From assembly GCF_002368195.1 (NCBI RefSeq), contig NZ_AP018178.1, positions 9,766,205 to 9,830,204 on the forward strand: 64,000 nt of DNA, given 5' to 3'. This document shows, in pieces, positions 42,401 to 50,928 of this stretch (position 1 is its first letter; each line of letters starts with the position of its first letter). Below the pieces are notes generated by a model. That model was given only the letters and a program-made list of their open reading frames with translations, did not search any database and was not told where the DNA came from. The position numbers were made by a program, and so were the translations under genes. Source of the stretch: Calothrix sp. NIES-2100 (GTDB lineage: Bacteria; Cyanobacteriota; Cyanobacteriia; Cyanobacteriales; Nostocaceae).

Positions 42401-42430
42401 ATAGGATATTTTTTTATTTGGAAACCCTAA
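42401..42430. repeat. Solo MITE end abutting regulatory site 7
   Basis: TAGGATATTTTTTTATTTGG followed by AAACCCTAA, a third copy of the right end of the element at 14251-14371. The final TAA is directly followed by the first half-site of regulatory site 7. Confidence 0.6.
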
Positions 42431-42483
42431 GTTCTCGCTAACTTATCTATCTTCACCCACAAGCCTTTGTGAAAACCCGAAAC
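42431..42483 (+). promoter_or_regulatory. Repeated regulatory motif, site 7 (before HtrA protease)
   Basis: Half-sites GTTC (42431) and CTTATC (42442), 11 bp apart, then CTTCACCC (42451-42458), 19 bp, and CGAAAC (42478-42483). It ends 49 bp before the ATG. Confidence 0.75.
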
Positions 42484-42532
42484 TTGTAACCAAGAGCAAC
42501 GAAAAATATCAATTTACAAAGAGTTTTGGGTT

Positions 42533-43810
42533 ATGAAGACAGTAAATCACGATTTTGAAGAACATCCTCATCCATTAGCTGATGTTGAAGCTAATTCATC
42601 AGCACCAGAAATTGAGCAACCAAAACAAAATAACTGGAAACAGCCCCTAGCTTGGCTCATTTTAGCGGGTGCAGGTGCTACGATTATCAGCCTGCGCTTG
42701 TTACACCATCCCCAAACTTTACCCCCAGCACTGCAACCTTCTGCACAAACTACAGCCAATCAAACATCTGCTAACTTCGCACTCGATAAAAATCCTAACT
42801 TTATTACTGCAGTTGTGCATCAAGTGGGGCCTGCGGTAGTCCGAATTGATTCTACACGTACCATCAAGAATCCCAATGCTGGTATTTTTAACGATCCGCT
42901 AATTCAACAGTTTTTTGGTGATGAGTTACCAAAAGTACCATCCCAGGAAATTGAACGGGGTATTGGTTCTGGCTTCATTATTGATTCTCATGGTGAAATT
43001 CTCACGAATGCTCATGTCGTCAATGGTGCGGATACGGTAACAGTCACCCTCAAAGATGGACGGACTTTTAAAGGTAAAGTTATGGGTAGCGATCCGGTGA
43101 CAGATGTTGCGGTGGTGAGAATTCCAGCGAATAACTTACCAACGGTGATATTAGGCAATTCCGATCAATTGCAACCTGGTGCATGGGCGATCGCGATCGG
43201 TAATCCCCTTGGTTTAGATAATACAGTAACTCACGGCATTATTAGCGCCACAGGTCGCTCTAGTTCTCAAGTAGGAATGCCGAATGAACGTGTTAATTAC
43301 ATCCAAACCGATGCACCCATCAATCCTGGTAACTCTGGAGGCCCCTTACTGAATGCGTCTGGTGAAGTAATTGGGATTAACACAGCAATTATTCAAAATA
43401 GCCAAGGTTTAGGCTTTGCAATTCCCATTAATACTGCCAAGAAAATTGCCTCACAATTAATCGCTACAGGAAAGGTTAATCATCCTTACTTGGGGATTCA
43501 AATGCTCACATTAACACCAGAGGTAAAAGAGCAACTTAATAGCGATCCCAACTCTCCCATTACTGTTGAAGAATCTCAAGGTGTACTAATAATTAAAGTG
43601 GCGCGGAACTCCCCAGCTAATACAGGCGGACTGCGCGCAGGTGATGTGATTATTAAAGCCAATAATCAAGCCATTACTAATGCTGAAGAATTGCAACAAG
43701 CTGTAGAAAATACTCCTGCTGGTAATAATTTACAACTGCAAGTTTTGCGGCATGGACAGACTTTAAATCTGAATATCCAAACAAAATTACTCCCTGCAAA
43801 CGCGAAATAG
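42533..43810 (+). CDS. HtrA/Deg-family serine protease (HhoA-like) with PDZ domain
   Basis: A periplasmic or membrane-anchored quality-control protease of 425 residues. It has one N-terminal anchor (about 36-52, LAWLILAGAGATIISLRLL) and a trypsin-like domain with the catalytic triad intact: His in TNAHVVNGADT, Asp in DPVTDVAVVRI, Ser in PGNSGGPLLNASGEVIG. One C-terminal PDZ domain (about 315-420) includes SQGVLIIKVARNSPANTGGLRAGDVI. It degrades or refolds damaged envelope proteins. It is the first gene of a likely transcript running through signal peptidase I to the sigma factor, behind regulatory site 7. HhoA, HhoB and HtrA cannot be separated without alignment. Confidence 0.92.
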   Translation: MKTVNHDFEEHPHPLADVEANSSAPEIEQPKQNNWKQPLAWLILAGAGATIISLRLLHHPQTLPPALQPSAQTTANQTSANFALDKNPNFITAVVHQVGPAVVRIDSTRTIKNPNAGIFNDPLIQQFFGDELPKVPSQEIERGIGSGFIIDSHGEILTNAHVVNGADTVTVTLKDGRTFKGKVMGSDPVTDVAVVRIPANNLPTVILGNSDQLQPGAWAIAIGNPLGLDNTVTHGIISATGRSSSQVGMPNERVNYIQTDAPINPGNSGGPLLNASGEVIGINTAIIQNSQGLGFAIPINTAKKIASQLIATGKVNHPYLGIQMLTLTPEVKEQLNSDPNSPITVEESQGVLIIKVARNSPANTGGLRAGDVIIKANNQAITNAEELQQAVENTPAGNNLQLQVLRHGQTLNLNIQTKLLPANAK

Positions 43811-43864
43811 ACTCAACTTATTGTCATCAACTGTTTACTCCTCACTCAAACAGATAAGTAAATC

Positions 43865-44623
43865 ATGAACATTTTTGAAAATATTTCTCTTACTTCTGTA
43901 ATTTCCCCGCTAATTCTGTTAGCCATCTTGCTAGGAATGAGATATATAGCAACTACCCGTGCGGTAGGTTATCAAAATGCTAGCATAGAATTACTCTACG
44001 CTCTCCCGTGGTTTTTAGTTTATTTCATCCTGGGATTTTTTGTTTCGCGATTGATTAATTATGAATCATTGAGTTTTCTGATTGTTTACGCAGTTTTTTT
44101 AGCAATTTCCTTGATATATCTCCTCACATGGAATTGGCGTAAACAGCAAGCGGGTTATTTACTATTAGATTCTGGCTTCGTTTTAAGGAATAAGCGCTTA
44201 GTTTGGTTGAGTTTAATTACTATGGCGCTGGCAGCTTTTTACTCGACTCTATTTATTGATGCAGCTTTAAGCGGAGTCTCCCTTCATGACAATGTTCATA
44301 ATAGTTATTTCACTGGTGCAATCATTCTCTGGACTACCGTAATTTTATTAATTTCTCGCGGTTTTAGTAGGCTGGAGTTTAGAGAGAACGGAATATGCTA
44401 TATGTTTTCACTCTTGAAATGGGAAAAACTTAGATCCTATAGATGGGAAAAATCGGGAAATAATGTACTGATAGTTGGTTTTGATCCCAGTTTCTTCCTT
44501 GTTAGATCCTATTGGCGGTTGGTGATTCCTGTAACTGATCAGGATGCTGTCAATGAAATCATAGCTTACCACCTAAATAAGCGAACACAAATATTATCTT
44601 CATCTGCTTCTATTCAGAAGTAA
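43865..44623 (+). CDS. Multi-pass membrane protein, DUF5673-like
   Basis: A protein of 252 residues with about five hydrophobic helices (VISPLILLAILLGMRYI, LPWFLVYFILGFFVSRLI, FLIVYAVFLAISLIYLLTW, VWLSLITMALAAFYSTLFI, AIILWTTVILLISRGF). A cytoplasmic C-terminal domain follows, with FRENGICYMFSLLKWEKLRSYRWEKSGNN and TDQDAVNEIIAYHL. This tail resembles cyanobacterial DUF5673 proteins; the match is from memory and moderate. It lies 54 bp after the protease gene on the same strand and is probably co-transcribed. Function unknown. Confidence 0.65.
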   Translation: MNIFENISLTSVISPLILLAILLGMRYIATTRAVGYQNASIELLYALPWFLVYFILGFFVSRLINYESLSFLIVYAVFLAISLIYLLTWNWRKQQAGYLLLDSGFVLRNKRLVWLSLITMALAAFYSTLFIDAALSGVSLHDNVHNSYFTGAIILWTTVILLISRGFSRLEFRENGICYMFSLLKWEKLRSYRWEKSGNNVLIVGFDPSFFLVRSYWRLVIPVTDQDAVNEIIAYHLNKRTQILSSSASIQK

Positions 44624-44669
44624 TTCTCTACAACTTCAATTTTTCTAATTTAAATAGCAGGTTGAATTT

Positions 44670-45170
44670 ATGCCGCCTAACCCGCAATTAAGTAATAAAG
44701 CTAAACCTTTCCGTTTGAATACAATGATATTAGCAATCATCAGCGCTGCTTTACTCTTAGGAATTGTCATCGGTGTAAGTTTAACCAGTCTTGCCAATTC
44801 TAATCCAGAAAATATCAATAGCAGTGTCTATATTGATAGTGCCGCACCTGATGCTAATGTTTGCGTACAATATGGTGCAAGTGCAATTGTTACGGATACT
44901 CGCATTTATCTTACTCTCAACCCCTTTAAAGTTTATGTTACGCAACCGCGTATGCAACCTGGATGCGTTTTGCGTACTAGCGATTGGGCGATTTTACAGC
45001 AAAGAAATCTAGTAACATCCCAACAAATCAGTAATTGCAAAAGTAGTTTGAATACTTTCGCTTACACTGGCAAGCTAGAAAATTCGCCACAGGTTGCTTG
45101 TGTTTATCAAAATGACGCTGCTGGTAATTTATTTGCCTCTCACTCAGCAGTTGGTACAACACCACAATAA
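44670..45170 (+). CDS. DUF3172 protein, membrane-anchored
   Basis: A protein of 166 residues. One transmembrane anchor (about 19-42, MILAIISAALLLGIVIGVSLTSL) is followed by a lumenal or periplasmic domain typical of cyanobacterial DUF3172: SSVYIDSAAPDANVCVQYGASAIVTDTRIYLTLNPFKVYVTQPRMQPGCVLRTSDWAIL. Conserved Cys residues in NVCVQYG, PGCVLR, SNCKSS and VACVYQ suggest disulfides. The family is uncharacterised. It lies just before lepB, 23 bp away, on the same strand. Confidence 0.82.
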   Translation: MPPNPQLSNKAKPFRLNTMILAIISAALLLGIVIGVSLTSLANSNPENINSSVYIDSAAPDANVCVQYGASAIVTDTRIYLTLNPFKVYVTQPRMQPGCVLRTSDWAILQQRNLVTSQQISNCKSSLNTFAYTGKLENSPQVACVYQNDAAGNLFASHSAVGTTPQ

Positions 45171-45192
45171 TGAATTTCAGGCTTGGTAACTT

Positions 45193-45786
45193 ATGTCAAA
45201 GCTTAACCAACAAAATCATAGTTCATCTCGTAAAGAAAATATTTGGATTGAAGGAATCACAACTCTAGGTTTAAGTTTAGTTTTAGCTTTAGGTATTCGC
45301 ACTTTTGTTGCCGAAGCGCGTTATGTTCCTTCTGGTTCGATGGAACCAACTATTCAGCCAAATGACCGCTTAATTATCGATAAGATTAGCTATGATTTTA
45401 GCAATCCAAATCGAGGAGATATAGTAGTATTTAATCCTACAAAAATACTGCGTTCAGAACACTATAACGAAGCGTTTATTAAGCGTGTAATTGGTTTACC
45501 TGGAGAAAAAGTAGAGGTAAAGAATGGACGAGTGTATATCAATGATTCACCTTTAAAAGAGAATTATATCGAAGCTACCCCAAACTATCAATGGGGGCCT
45601 GTGATTGTCCCAGCTAACTCTTATCTCGTTTTAGGTGACAATCGCAATGATAGTTATGATAGCCATTATTGGGGTTTCGTTCCTCGTCATAACATCATTG
45701 GTAAAGCTGTTTTCCGTTTCTTCCCCTTCAATAGCATCGGTGAATTTAATAGACCGATTTACGTTTCAAGTTCTCAACATAGTTAA
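45193..45786 (+). CDS. lepB: Signal peptidase I
   Basis: A membrane protease of 197 residues that removes signal peptides from exported proteins. It has an N-terminal membrane anchor (about 19-38, TLGLSLVLALGIRTFVAEA) and box B RYVPSGSMEPTIQPNDRLIIDK with the catalytic Ser. Box D IKRVIGLPGEKVEV holds the catalytic Lys, and box E is YLVLGDNRNDSYDSHYWG. The short form is typical of cyanobacteria, which often have two paralogues. It lies in the same run as the HtrA protease and upstream of the sigma factor, consistent with a shared envelope role. Confidence 0.92.
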   Translation: MSKLNQQNHSSSRKENIWIEGITTLGLSLVLALGIRTFVAEARYVPSGSMEPTIQPNDRLIIDKISYDFSNPNRGDIVVFNPTKILRSEHYNEAFIKRVIGLPGEKVEVKNGRVYINDSPLKENYIEATPNYQWGPVIVPANSYLVLGDNRNDSYDSHYWGFVPRHNIIGKAVFRFFPFNSIGEFNRPIYVSSSQHS

Positions 45787-45799
45787 GGAATTGCAGAAT

Positions 45800-45904
45800 A
45801 TGATACTAACCATAATTGCGCTGTTTGAGTTTTTGTTTATAACTTGCTTGCTATTGGGTAGTGGTTTATTTTTGAGCCTTGTGAACTCAAAGATAAACTC
45901 ATAA
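45800..45904 (+). CDS. Small hydrophobic peptide, hypothetical
   Basis: A protein of 34 residues, nearly all one transmembrane helix (LTIIALFEFLFITCLLLGSGLFLSLV). The ATG at 45800 has AAGGA about 11 bp upstream, and the frame starts 13 bp after the lepB stop in the same direction. The size and make-up resemble single-helix thylakoid-type proteins, but I recognise no specific family. It could also be chance. Confidence 0.4.
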   Translation: MILTIIALFEFLFITCLLLGSGLFLSLVNSKINS

Positions 45905-45990
45905 TTAACGAAGATTATGCTGCGTAATTTTTAGTGCGATCGCAGTATTTTAAGCAATTAATAAATTGAAAATACAAGGATTGAGCAACC

Positions 45991-46989
45991 ATGAATACTG
46001 TAAATTTTGCTGACTACGAAACTGAGAAAATCAATAAACAAGTTCTAAATTCCAACGATCACTTGCGTACTTATCTACAAGAAATTGGTCGTGTACCCCT
46101 ATTAACTCACGAGCAAGAAATACTGTTTGCTAGACAAGTTCAAGAGATGATGAATGTTATAGCAGTTAAAGAAGAACTGACTTTGCAGTTAGAGCATGAG
46201 CCAACATTACAAGAATTAGCTGAACATTTGCAAATAGATATTAAATTATTGCAACAAACAATTCACTGGGGTAAACAAGCCAAGCAGAAGATGATTGCCG
46301 CTAATCTGCGGTTAGTGGTTGCAATAGCGAAAAAATATCAACATAGAAATATGGAGTTTTTAGATTTAATTCAAGAAGGTAATTTAGCTTTAGAACGAGG
46401 AATTGAGAAATTTGACCCCAATCGCGGTTATAAACTTTCTACCTACGCTTATTGGTGGATTCGGCAAGGAATTACGCGCGCGATCGCACAGCAAAGTCGT
46501 ACCATTAGATTACCCATTCACATATTTGAAAAATTAAATAACATTAAGCGAGTACAACGTGAGTTATCACAACAATTAGGACGTACTCCTCATACAAATG
46601 AAATCGCCTTAGCTTTATCTTTAACACCTAGCCAAGTTAGAGAATATTTGCAATTTAACCGCAGACCCATGTCTCTAGAAAACAGAATTGGGCCAAATCA
46701 AGATTCAGAATTACAAGAGATTTTGGAAGATGCTGGACATTCTCCAGAAGACTATGTTGTGCAAGAATCTCTACAACATGACTTGCAAAAGATGTTAACA
46801 AAACTTTCTCCGCAACAACGAGAAGTATTAACTCTGCGCTTTGGTTTAAAAGATGGACATGAACTGTCTTTAGCAAAAATTGGTCAACGTCTAGGTGTAA
46901 GTCAAGAACGAGTAAGACAAATAGAGCAAAAAGCTCTCAAAATTCTCAGACAAAATAAGGCAGATATCAGTATTTATATCGCTAGTTAG
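45991..46989 (+). CDS. Group 2 sigma-70 family factor (SigB/SigD-like)
   Basis: A protein of 332 residues, the compact primary-like sigma of cyanobacteria. Region 1.2 begins DHLRTYLQEIGRVPLLTHEQE. Regions 2.1-2.4 are clear (NLRLVVAIAKKYQHRNMEFLDLIQEGNLALERGIEKFDPNRGYKLSTYAYWWIRQGITRAI). Region 3 and the 4.2 helix-turn-helix (LSLAKIGQRLGVSQERVRQIEQKALKIL) are complete. Region 1.1 is absent, hence group 2. Such factors direct stress and nutrient responses. It lies 204 bp after lepB on the same strand. AAGGA precedes the ATG. Confidence 0.93.
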   Translation: MNTVNFADYETEKINKQVLNSNDHLRTYLQEIGRVPLLTHEQEILFARQVQEMMNVIAVKEELTLQLEHEPTLQELAEHLQIDIKLLQQTIHWGKQAKQKMIAANLRLVVAIAKKYQHRNMEFLDLIQEGNLALERGIEKFDPNRGYKLSTYAYWWIRQGITRAIAQQSRTIRLPIHIFEKLNNIKRVQRELSQQLGRTPHTNEIALALSLTPSQVREYLQFNRRPMSLENRIGPNQDSELQEILEDAGHSPEDYVVQESLQHDLQKMLTKLSPQQREVLTLRFGLKDGHELSLAKIGQRLGVSQERVRQIEQKALKILRQNKADISIYIAS

Positions 46990-47028
46990 TTGCAATATTT
47001 ATTGTTTAAAATTTCAAGGAGATGGCTG

Positions 47029-47409
47029 ATGATGAATCATATTGTTCTGTGTCTGATTTTAGGATTAGTAGCAGGCATGATTAGCGGGATGACAGGTATC
47101 GGCGGCGGTATCATAATTTTGCCAGCTTTAATGTTTTTATTAGGTTTTTCTCAACATTTAGCACAAGGAACTACCCTAGCTGTGCTAGTGCCACCAGTAG
47201 ATTTATTAGCGGCATGGACTTACTATAAACAGGGTGATGTAGATATTAAAGTAGCCACCATTTTATGTTTGGGTTTTATTTTAGGTAGCTGGTTAGGTGC
47301 GAAAATTGGCATAAGTTTACCTAATGAAATTTTAAACAAAGCTTTTGCGTTGTTATTACTGCTCAGTGCCATGAGGATACTATTCCTATCGCATCCAGAA
47401 GCACTGTAA
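47029..47409 (+). CDS. Half-length TauE/SafE permease
   Basis: A protein of 126 residues containing one TauE/SafE repeat of four helices (VLCLILGLVAGMISGMTGIGGGIIILPALMFLLGFSQHLAQGTTLAVLVPP ... ILCLGFILGSWLGAKIG ... FALLLLLSAMRILF). The full-length protein at 50929 has two such halves, so this protein probably dimerises. The family exports or imports sulfite, taurine or other sulfur-containing anions, or acts more generally on organic acids. An ATG at 47029 with AAGGAG upstream is chosen over a TTG at 46990. It lies 39 bp after the sigma factor stop. Confidence 0.83.
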   Translation: MMNHIVLCLILGLVAGMISGMTGIGGGIIILPALMFLLGFSQHLAQGTTLAVLVPPVDLLAAWTYYKQGDVDIKVATILCLGFILGSWLGAKIGISLPNEILNKAFALLLLLSAMRILFLSHPEAL

Positions 47410-47481
47410 TAGCTAAATGTTTTAACTTGAAGATAACCTCAGCATGAGATTCTATTTAATTAGTTCCTCACCATAAGCATC

Positions 47482-48807
47482 GTGGTAGTTAATAAAGCAA
47501 CCGAAAACCTAATTGCTCTGAAAAATGTCAGAAAATCTTATCAGCAACCCAACGGACAGCAAATAGTCATTTTGGAAAAAATCAATCTTGAGTTGCGTCC
47601 AGGAGAAATAGTAGCTTTGCTAGGGCCTTCGGGTTCAGGAAAATCTACTTTAATGCGGATAATTGCTGGGTTAATTGCTCCCAGTCAAGGTGAAGTTTTG
47701 TATCATAATCGCCTTCTTGTCGGTTTAAATCCTGGGGTAGCAATTGTGTTTCAAAGCTTTGCTCTTTATCCTTGGTTAACTGTATTAGAGAATGTGGAAC
47801 TCGGTTTAAAAGCTAAAGGAGAACCGCCAGATTCTCGGCGAACCAAGGCGCTACAGATGATTGATATTATCGGGTTGGATGGATTTGAAAATGCCTATCC
47901 AAAAGAACTTTCTGGGGGAATGCGTCAGCGTGTGGGGTTTGCTAGGGCTTTGGCTGTAGAACCAGAATTGTTATGTATGGATGAGCCATTTTCAGCTTTG
48001 GATGTATTGACAGCAGAAAACTTGCGGTTTGAATTATTGGATTTGTGGTTAGAACGTCGCATACCTACCAAAGCCGTCCTGATTGTGACACATGGGATTG
48101 AGGAAGCGGTAATTTTGGCGGATCGGATTATTGTTTTGGGACGCAATCCTGGGAGAATCCGTGCTGATTTAGCTGTGAGTTTACCTCATTACCGCGATCG
48201 CAAACACCCAAGCTTTCAAGCCTTGGTAGATCAAGTGTATACAATCATCACTAACCCCGATCTAGATAAAATTGAAACACCTGCAACTCCCTCTGTAGAA
48301 GCTGCGACACAACAGCCAAAATACCAGTCTTTACCAGCAGTGCGAATTGGTTCGATTGCTGGGTTATTGGAATTATTAGAAGACCGTCAAGAAAAAGATT
48401 TATATCGACTTGCTCAAGAATTACAACTAGAGGTAGATGATATTTTACCAATTGTCGAAGCTGCAAAATTAATGGATTTTGTAGAACTGGCAGAAGGTGA
48501 TATTAGTCTGACAGCAATCGCTCAAGAATTTATTAATGGCGGTATTGATGAACGCAAACAAATTGTGCGATCGCAACTTTTAACTCATATTCGCTTAGTA
48601 CAACAAATTTACCGTCTATTAGAAGCGAAAAATAATCAACGCATTCCCGAAGAATTAATTTTAGATATCCTAGAAACTCACTTTAGCCCAGAAGAAGCAC
48701 AGCATCAATTAAAAACTGCTGTTGATTGGGGTCGTTATGCCGAAATCTACGGCTACGATGAGCCATCTGGACAAATATTTCTAGAGCAGGTTGCTGTTAG
48801 TCAATAG
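47482..48807 (+). CDS. ABC transporter ATPase, NitT/TauT type with AAA-associated C-terminal domain
   Basis: A protein of 441 residues starting at a GTG. The ATPase domain (about 8-235) has Walker A LLGPSGSGKST, Q-loop VFQSFALYPWLTV, signature LSGGMRQRVGFARA and Walker B LLCMDEPFSALD with the D-loop and H-loop TH. The C-terminal half (about 275-440, SIAGLLELLEDRQEKDLYRLAQELQLEVDDILPIVEAAKLMDFVEL) is an AAA-associated regulatory domain found on a class of nitrate/sulfonate-type ATPases. Together with the two-domain permease downstream it makes an import-type ABC system, but no binding protein is encoded here. Confidence 0.88.
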   Translation: MVVNKATENLIALKNVRKSYQQPNGQQIVILEKINLELRPGEIVALLGPSGSGKSTLMRIIAGLIAPSQGEVLYHNRLLVGLNPGVAIVFQSFALYPWLTVLENVELGLKAKGEPPDSRRTKALQMIDIIGLDGFENAYPKELSGGMRQRVGFARALAVEPELLCMDEPFSALDVLTAENLRFELLDLWLERRIPTKAVLIVTHGIEEAVILADRIIVLGRNPGRIRADLAVSLPHYRDRKHPSFQALVDQVYTIITNPDLDKIETPATPSVEAATQQPKYQSLPAVRIGSIAGLLELLEDRQEKDLYRLAQELQLEVDDILPIVEAAKLMDFVELAEGDISLTAIAQEFINGGIDERKQIVRSQLLTHIRLVQQIYRLLEAKNNQRIPEELILDILETHFSPEEAQHQLKTAVDWGRYAEIYGYDEPSGQIFLEQVAVSQ

Positions 48808-48949
48808 TCAATGGTCATTTGTCATTTGTTTTTCTGCTACCCTACCTCCAGTTGCTCCGGCGCTACTTTTCATCCCTGCATTTCCCACTGGGAAATTTTA
48901 TGACCAATTATTCCTTGATGTACAAGCCCCTAAATTTATGGGGAGTCTA

Positions 48950-48980
48950 ATTTTGAATTTTGAATTTTGAATTTTGAATT
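48950..48980. repeat. TTTTGAA heptamer repeat before the permease gene
   Basis: About four copies of TTTTGAA/ATTTTGA directly before the fused-permease start region. It is low-complexity sequence typical of this genome. Confidence 0.8.
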
Positions 48981-48994
48981 CGGAGCAAAGCGAC

Positions 48995-50734
48995 ATGACT
49001 CGACCTCTCACTCCTGCTAACAAAACTCCGGGACGTAACAATTGGACTTGGCAAGATGGATTGCTGATTCTAGCGATTATTTCCTTGATTGTGCTAATTA
49101 TCAGAACTAGCGCTCAATTTAGCGGTGCTTTTCAACCTGAACTGACAATTTCTACAAATATTAATGCTTTACCTGGATATACAAGCCAAACCTTAATTCG
49201 GATGGGACTAGCTTACTTTTTCTCCCTAATTTTTACCCTCATCTATGCCTATACTGCTTATCGCTCCCGAGTTGCTGAACGGATTTTAATTCCAATGTTA
49301 GATATTCTGCAATCAATTCCAGTATTATCTTTTTTACCGGGTGTAGTATTGGCTTTAATTTCCTTATTTCCAGGGCAAAGAATTGGTGTAGAAATGGCAG
49401 CAATTTTACTAATTTTTACGGGAATGACTTGGAATATGACTTTTAGTTTTTACCAGTCTCTTCAAAGTATTCCGCGAGAATTATTAGAAGCAGCAGAGGT
49501 ATATCGGCTTAATCTTTGGCAACGTTTTTGGAAATTAGAGTTACCATCTGGCGCGATTGGTTTAGTTTGGAATAGTGTGATGTCGGTGGCTGGAGGGTGG
49601 TTTTTTTTAATTGCAATTGAGTCATTTACTTTAGGTAATAAAGATTTTCGTTTACCTGGCTTAGGCTCTTTTTTAGGTACAGCCGCCAACAAGGGAGATT
49701 TTATTGCTATATTTTGGGGCTTGGTAGTGCTAATTGGGGTGATTGTCGCCACTGATTTTTTTGTCTGGCGACCTTTGATTGCTTGGGCAGAAAAATTTAA
49801 GTTAGAGATGGTGGAGACAGAAAATGCACCCCAATCGTGGGTATTAGATACGATCAGGCGATCGCCTACTTTACGCGCAATTAGCGAAAAGGTTGTTCAG
49901 CCATTACAATCAGCTATAGACGACAGTTTAATTCGCTCATTTCCCGTGCGTCCTGTACCTGTCAATGCTAAAGGTCGTCTGAATCTACCAAATTTTTTCA
50001 ATTGGATATTTGTAAGTGGTTTTACCTTAATTGTTCTGTGGGGTACTTGGGAAGCTGTACTACTGTTACGGACTTTAGGTTGGGGTGATTGGCTACAGGT
50101 AATTAAAGGTGCAGCCTTGACAGCCTTGCGGGTAATCGTTGCTTTAATCTTATCCCTATTGTGGACTGTACCTGTGGGAGTCGCCATAGGACGCAATCGA
50201 CGGTTAGCGCAAGTATTGCAACCATTGGTACAAATCGCCGCCTCTGTCCCGGCTACAGCTTTATTTCCCGTGCTGCTATTAGGTTTAACCCGTATTGCTG
50301 GCGGTTTGCAGATTGGTGCGATCGCGCTGATGATGTTAGGAACAATGTGGTATATCCTATTTAATGTCATTGCTGGGGCGCAGTCTATTCCCTCAGACCT
50401 GATTGAAGCCGCTTGGGTATATAAACTGTCCCCTCTACAACGCTGGCAAACTTTAATTTTACCTGCCATTTTTCCCTATTTAATTACAGGCATTATTACT
50501 GCTGTTGGTGGTGCTTGGAATGCCAGTATTGTGAGCGAATATGTCACATTTCAAGGGCGAGTAATTAGTACTGATGGATTAGGTGCAACAATTTCTCATG
50601 CAACAGCTACAGGCAATTTTTCTCTGCTGTTAGCTTCAACTATCATCATGTCCCTGTTAGTAGTATTAACCAATCGTTTGATTTGGCGACCTCTCTACAA
50701 TCTTGCTCAAGAAAAATATCAATTATTGGTATGA
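48995..50734 (+). CDS. ABC transporter permease, two fused NitT/TauT-type domains
   Basis: A protein of 579 residues with two binding-protein-dependent permease modules in one chain. Each has its own EAA-type cytoplasmic loop: LLEAAEVYRLNLWQRFWKLELPSGAIGL in the first half and LIEAAWVYKLSPLQRWQTLILPAIFPYLITG in the second. The region between them (about 280-345) is hydrophilic (SPTLRAISEKVVQPLQSAIDD). About 12 helices in all. With the ATPase encoded 187 bp upstream it forms a transporter with one copy of each permease half. The ATG at 48995 is preferred over a TTG at 48974 because of GGAG upstream. The substrate is not determined; sulfonate, nitrate or similar anions are suggested by family only. 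Confidence 0.88.
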   Translation: MTRPLTPANKTPGRNNWTWQDGLLILAIISLIVLIIRTSAQFSGAFQPELTISTNINALPGYTSQTLIRMGLAYFFSLIFTLIYAYTAYRSRVAERILIPMLDILQSIPVLSFLPGVVLALISLFPGQRIGVEMAAILLIFTGMTWNMTFSFYQSLQSIPRELLEAAEVYRLNLWQRFWKLELPSGAIGLVWNSVMSVAGGWFFLIAIESFTLGNKDFRLPGLGSFLGTAANKGDFIAIFWGLVVLIGVIVATDFFVWRPLIAWAEKFKLEMVETENAPQSWVLDTIRRSPTLRAISEKVVQPLQSAIDDSLIRSFPVRPVPVNAKGRLNLPNFFNWIFVSGFTLIVLWGTWEAVLLLRTLGWGDWLQVIKGAALTALRVIVALILSLLWTVPVGVAIGRNRRLAQVLQPLVQIAASVPATALFPVLLLGLTRIAGGLQIGAIALMMLGTMWYILFNVIAGAQSIPSDLIEAAWVYKLSPLQRWQTLILPAIFPYLITGIITAVGGAWNASIVSEYVTFQGRVISTDGLGATISHATATGNFSLLLASTIIMSLLVVLTNRLIWRPLYNLAQEKYQLLV

Positions 50735-50928
50735 GTAGGCGGTGCAATTAAAGAGATAGGCTACGGCTGTCATTTGTCACTAGAAAGAATTTTTAGTCTA
50801 TTTATCGTCAATATTTTGATTTAGTTCCCAGAACTTGCAATTTTTGTTCATAAGTTAAGAAGGAATTGGGAAAAGTAGAGAAATTGTTCATAAAAAGCGA
50901 TTCTGATTAATAGGGAAGGTGATATTAC

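Larger units (their letters stand above)
41988..42532. other. Intergenic region with element end and regulatory site 7
   Basis: 545 bp between divergent genes. It holds HIP1 sites (about 42073), a solo end of the 14.2-kb MITE-like element (42401-42430), and directly abutting it regulatory site 7 (42431-42483). No coding sequence was recognised. Confidence 0.65.

Noticed and set aside
46655..46876. Minus-strand frame of 73 codons within the sigma gene
   Set aside because: Antisense of regions 3-4 of the sigma factor; no support.
49897..50469. 190-codon minus-strand open frame
   Set aside because: Antisense of the fused ABC permease, whose codons and domains are clear on the plus strand.
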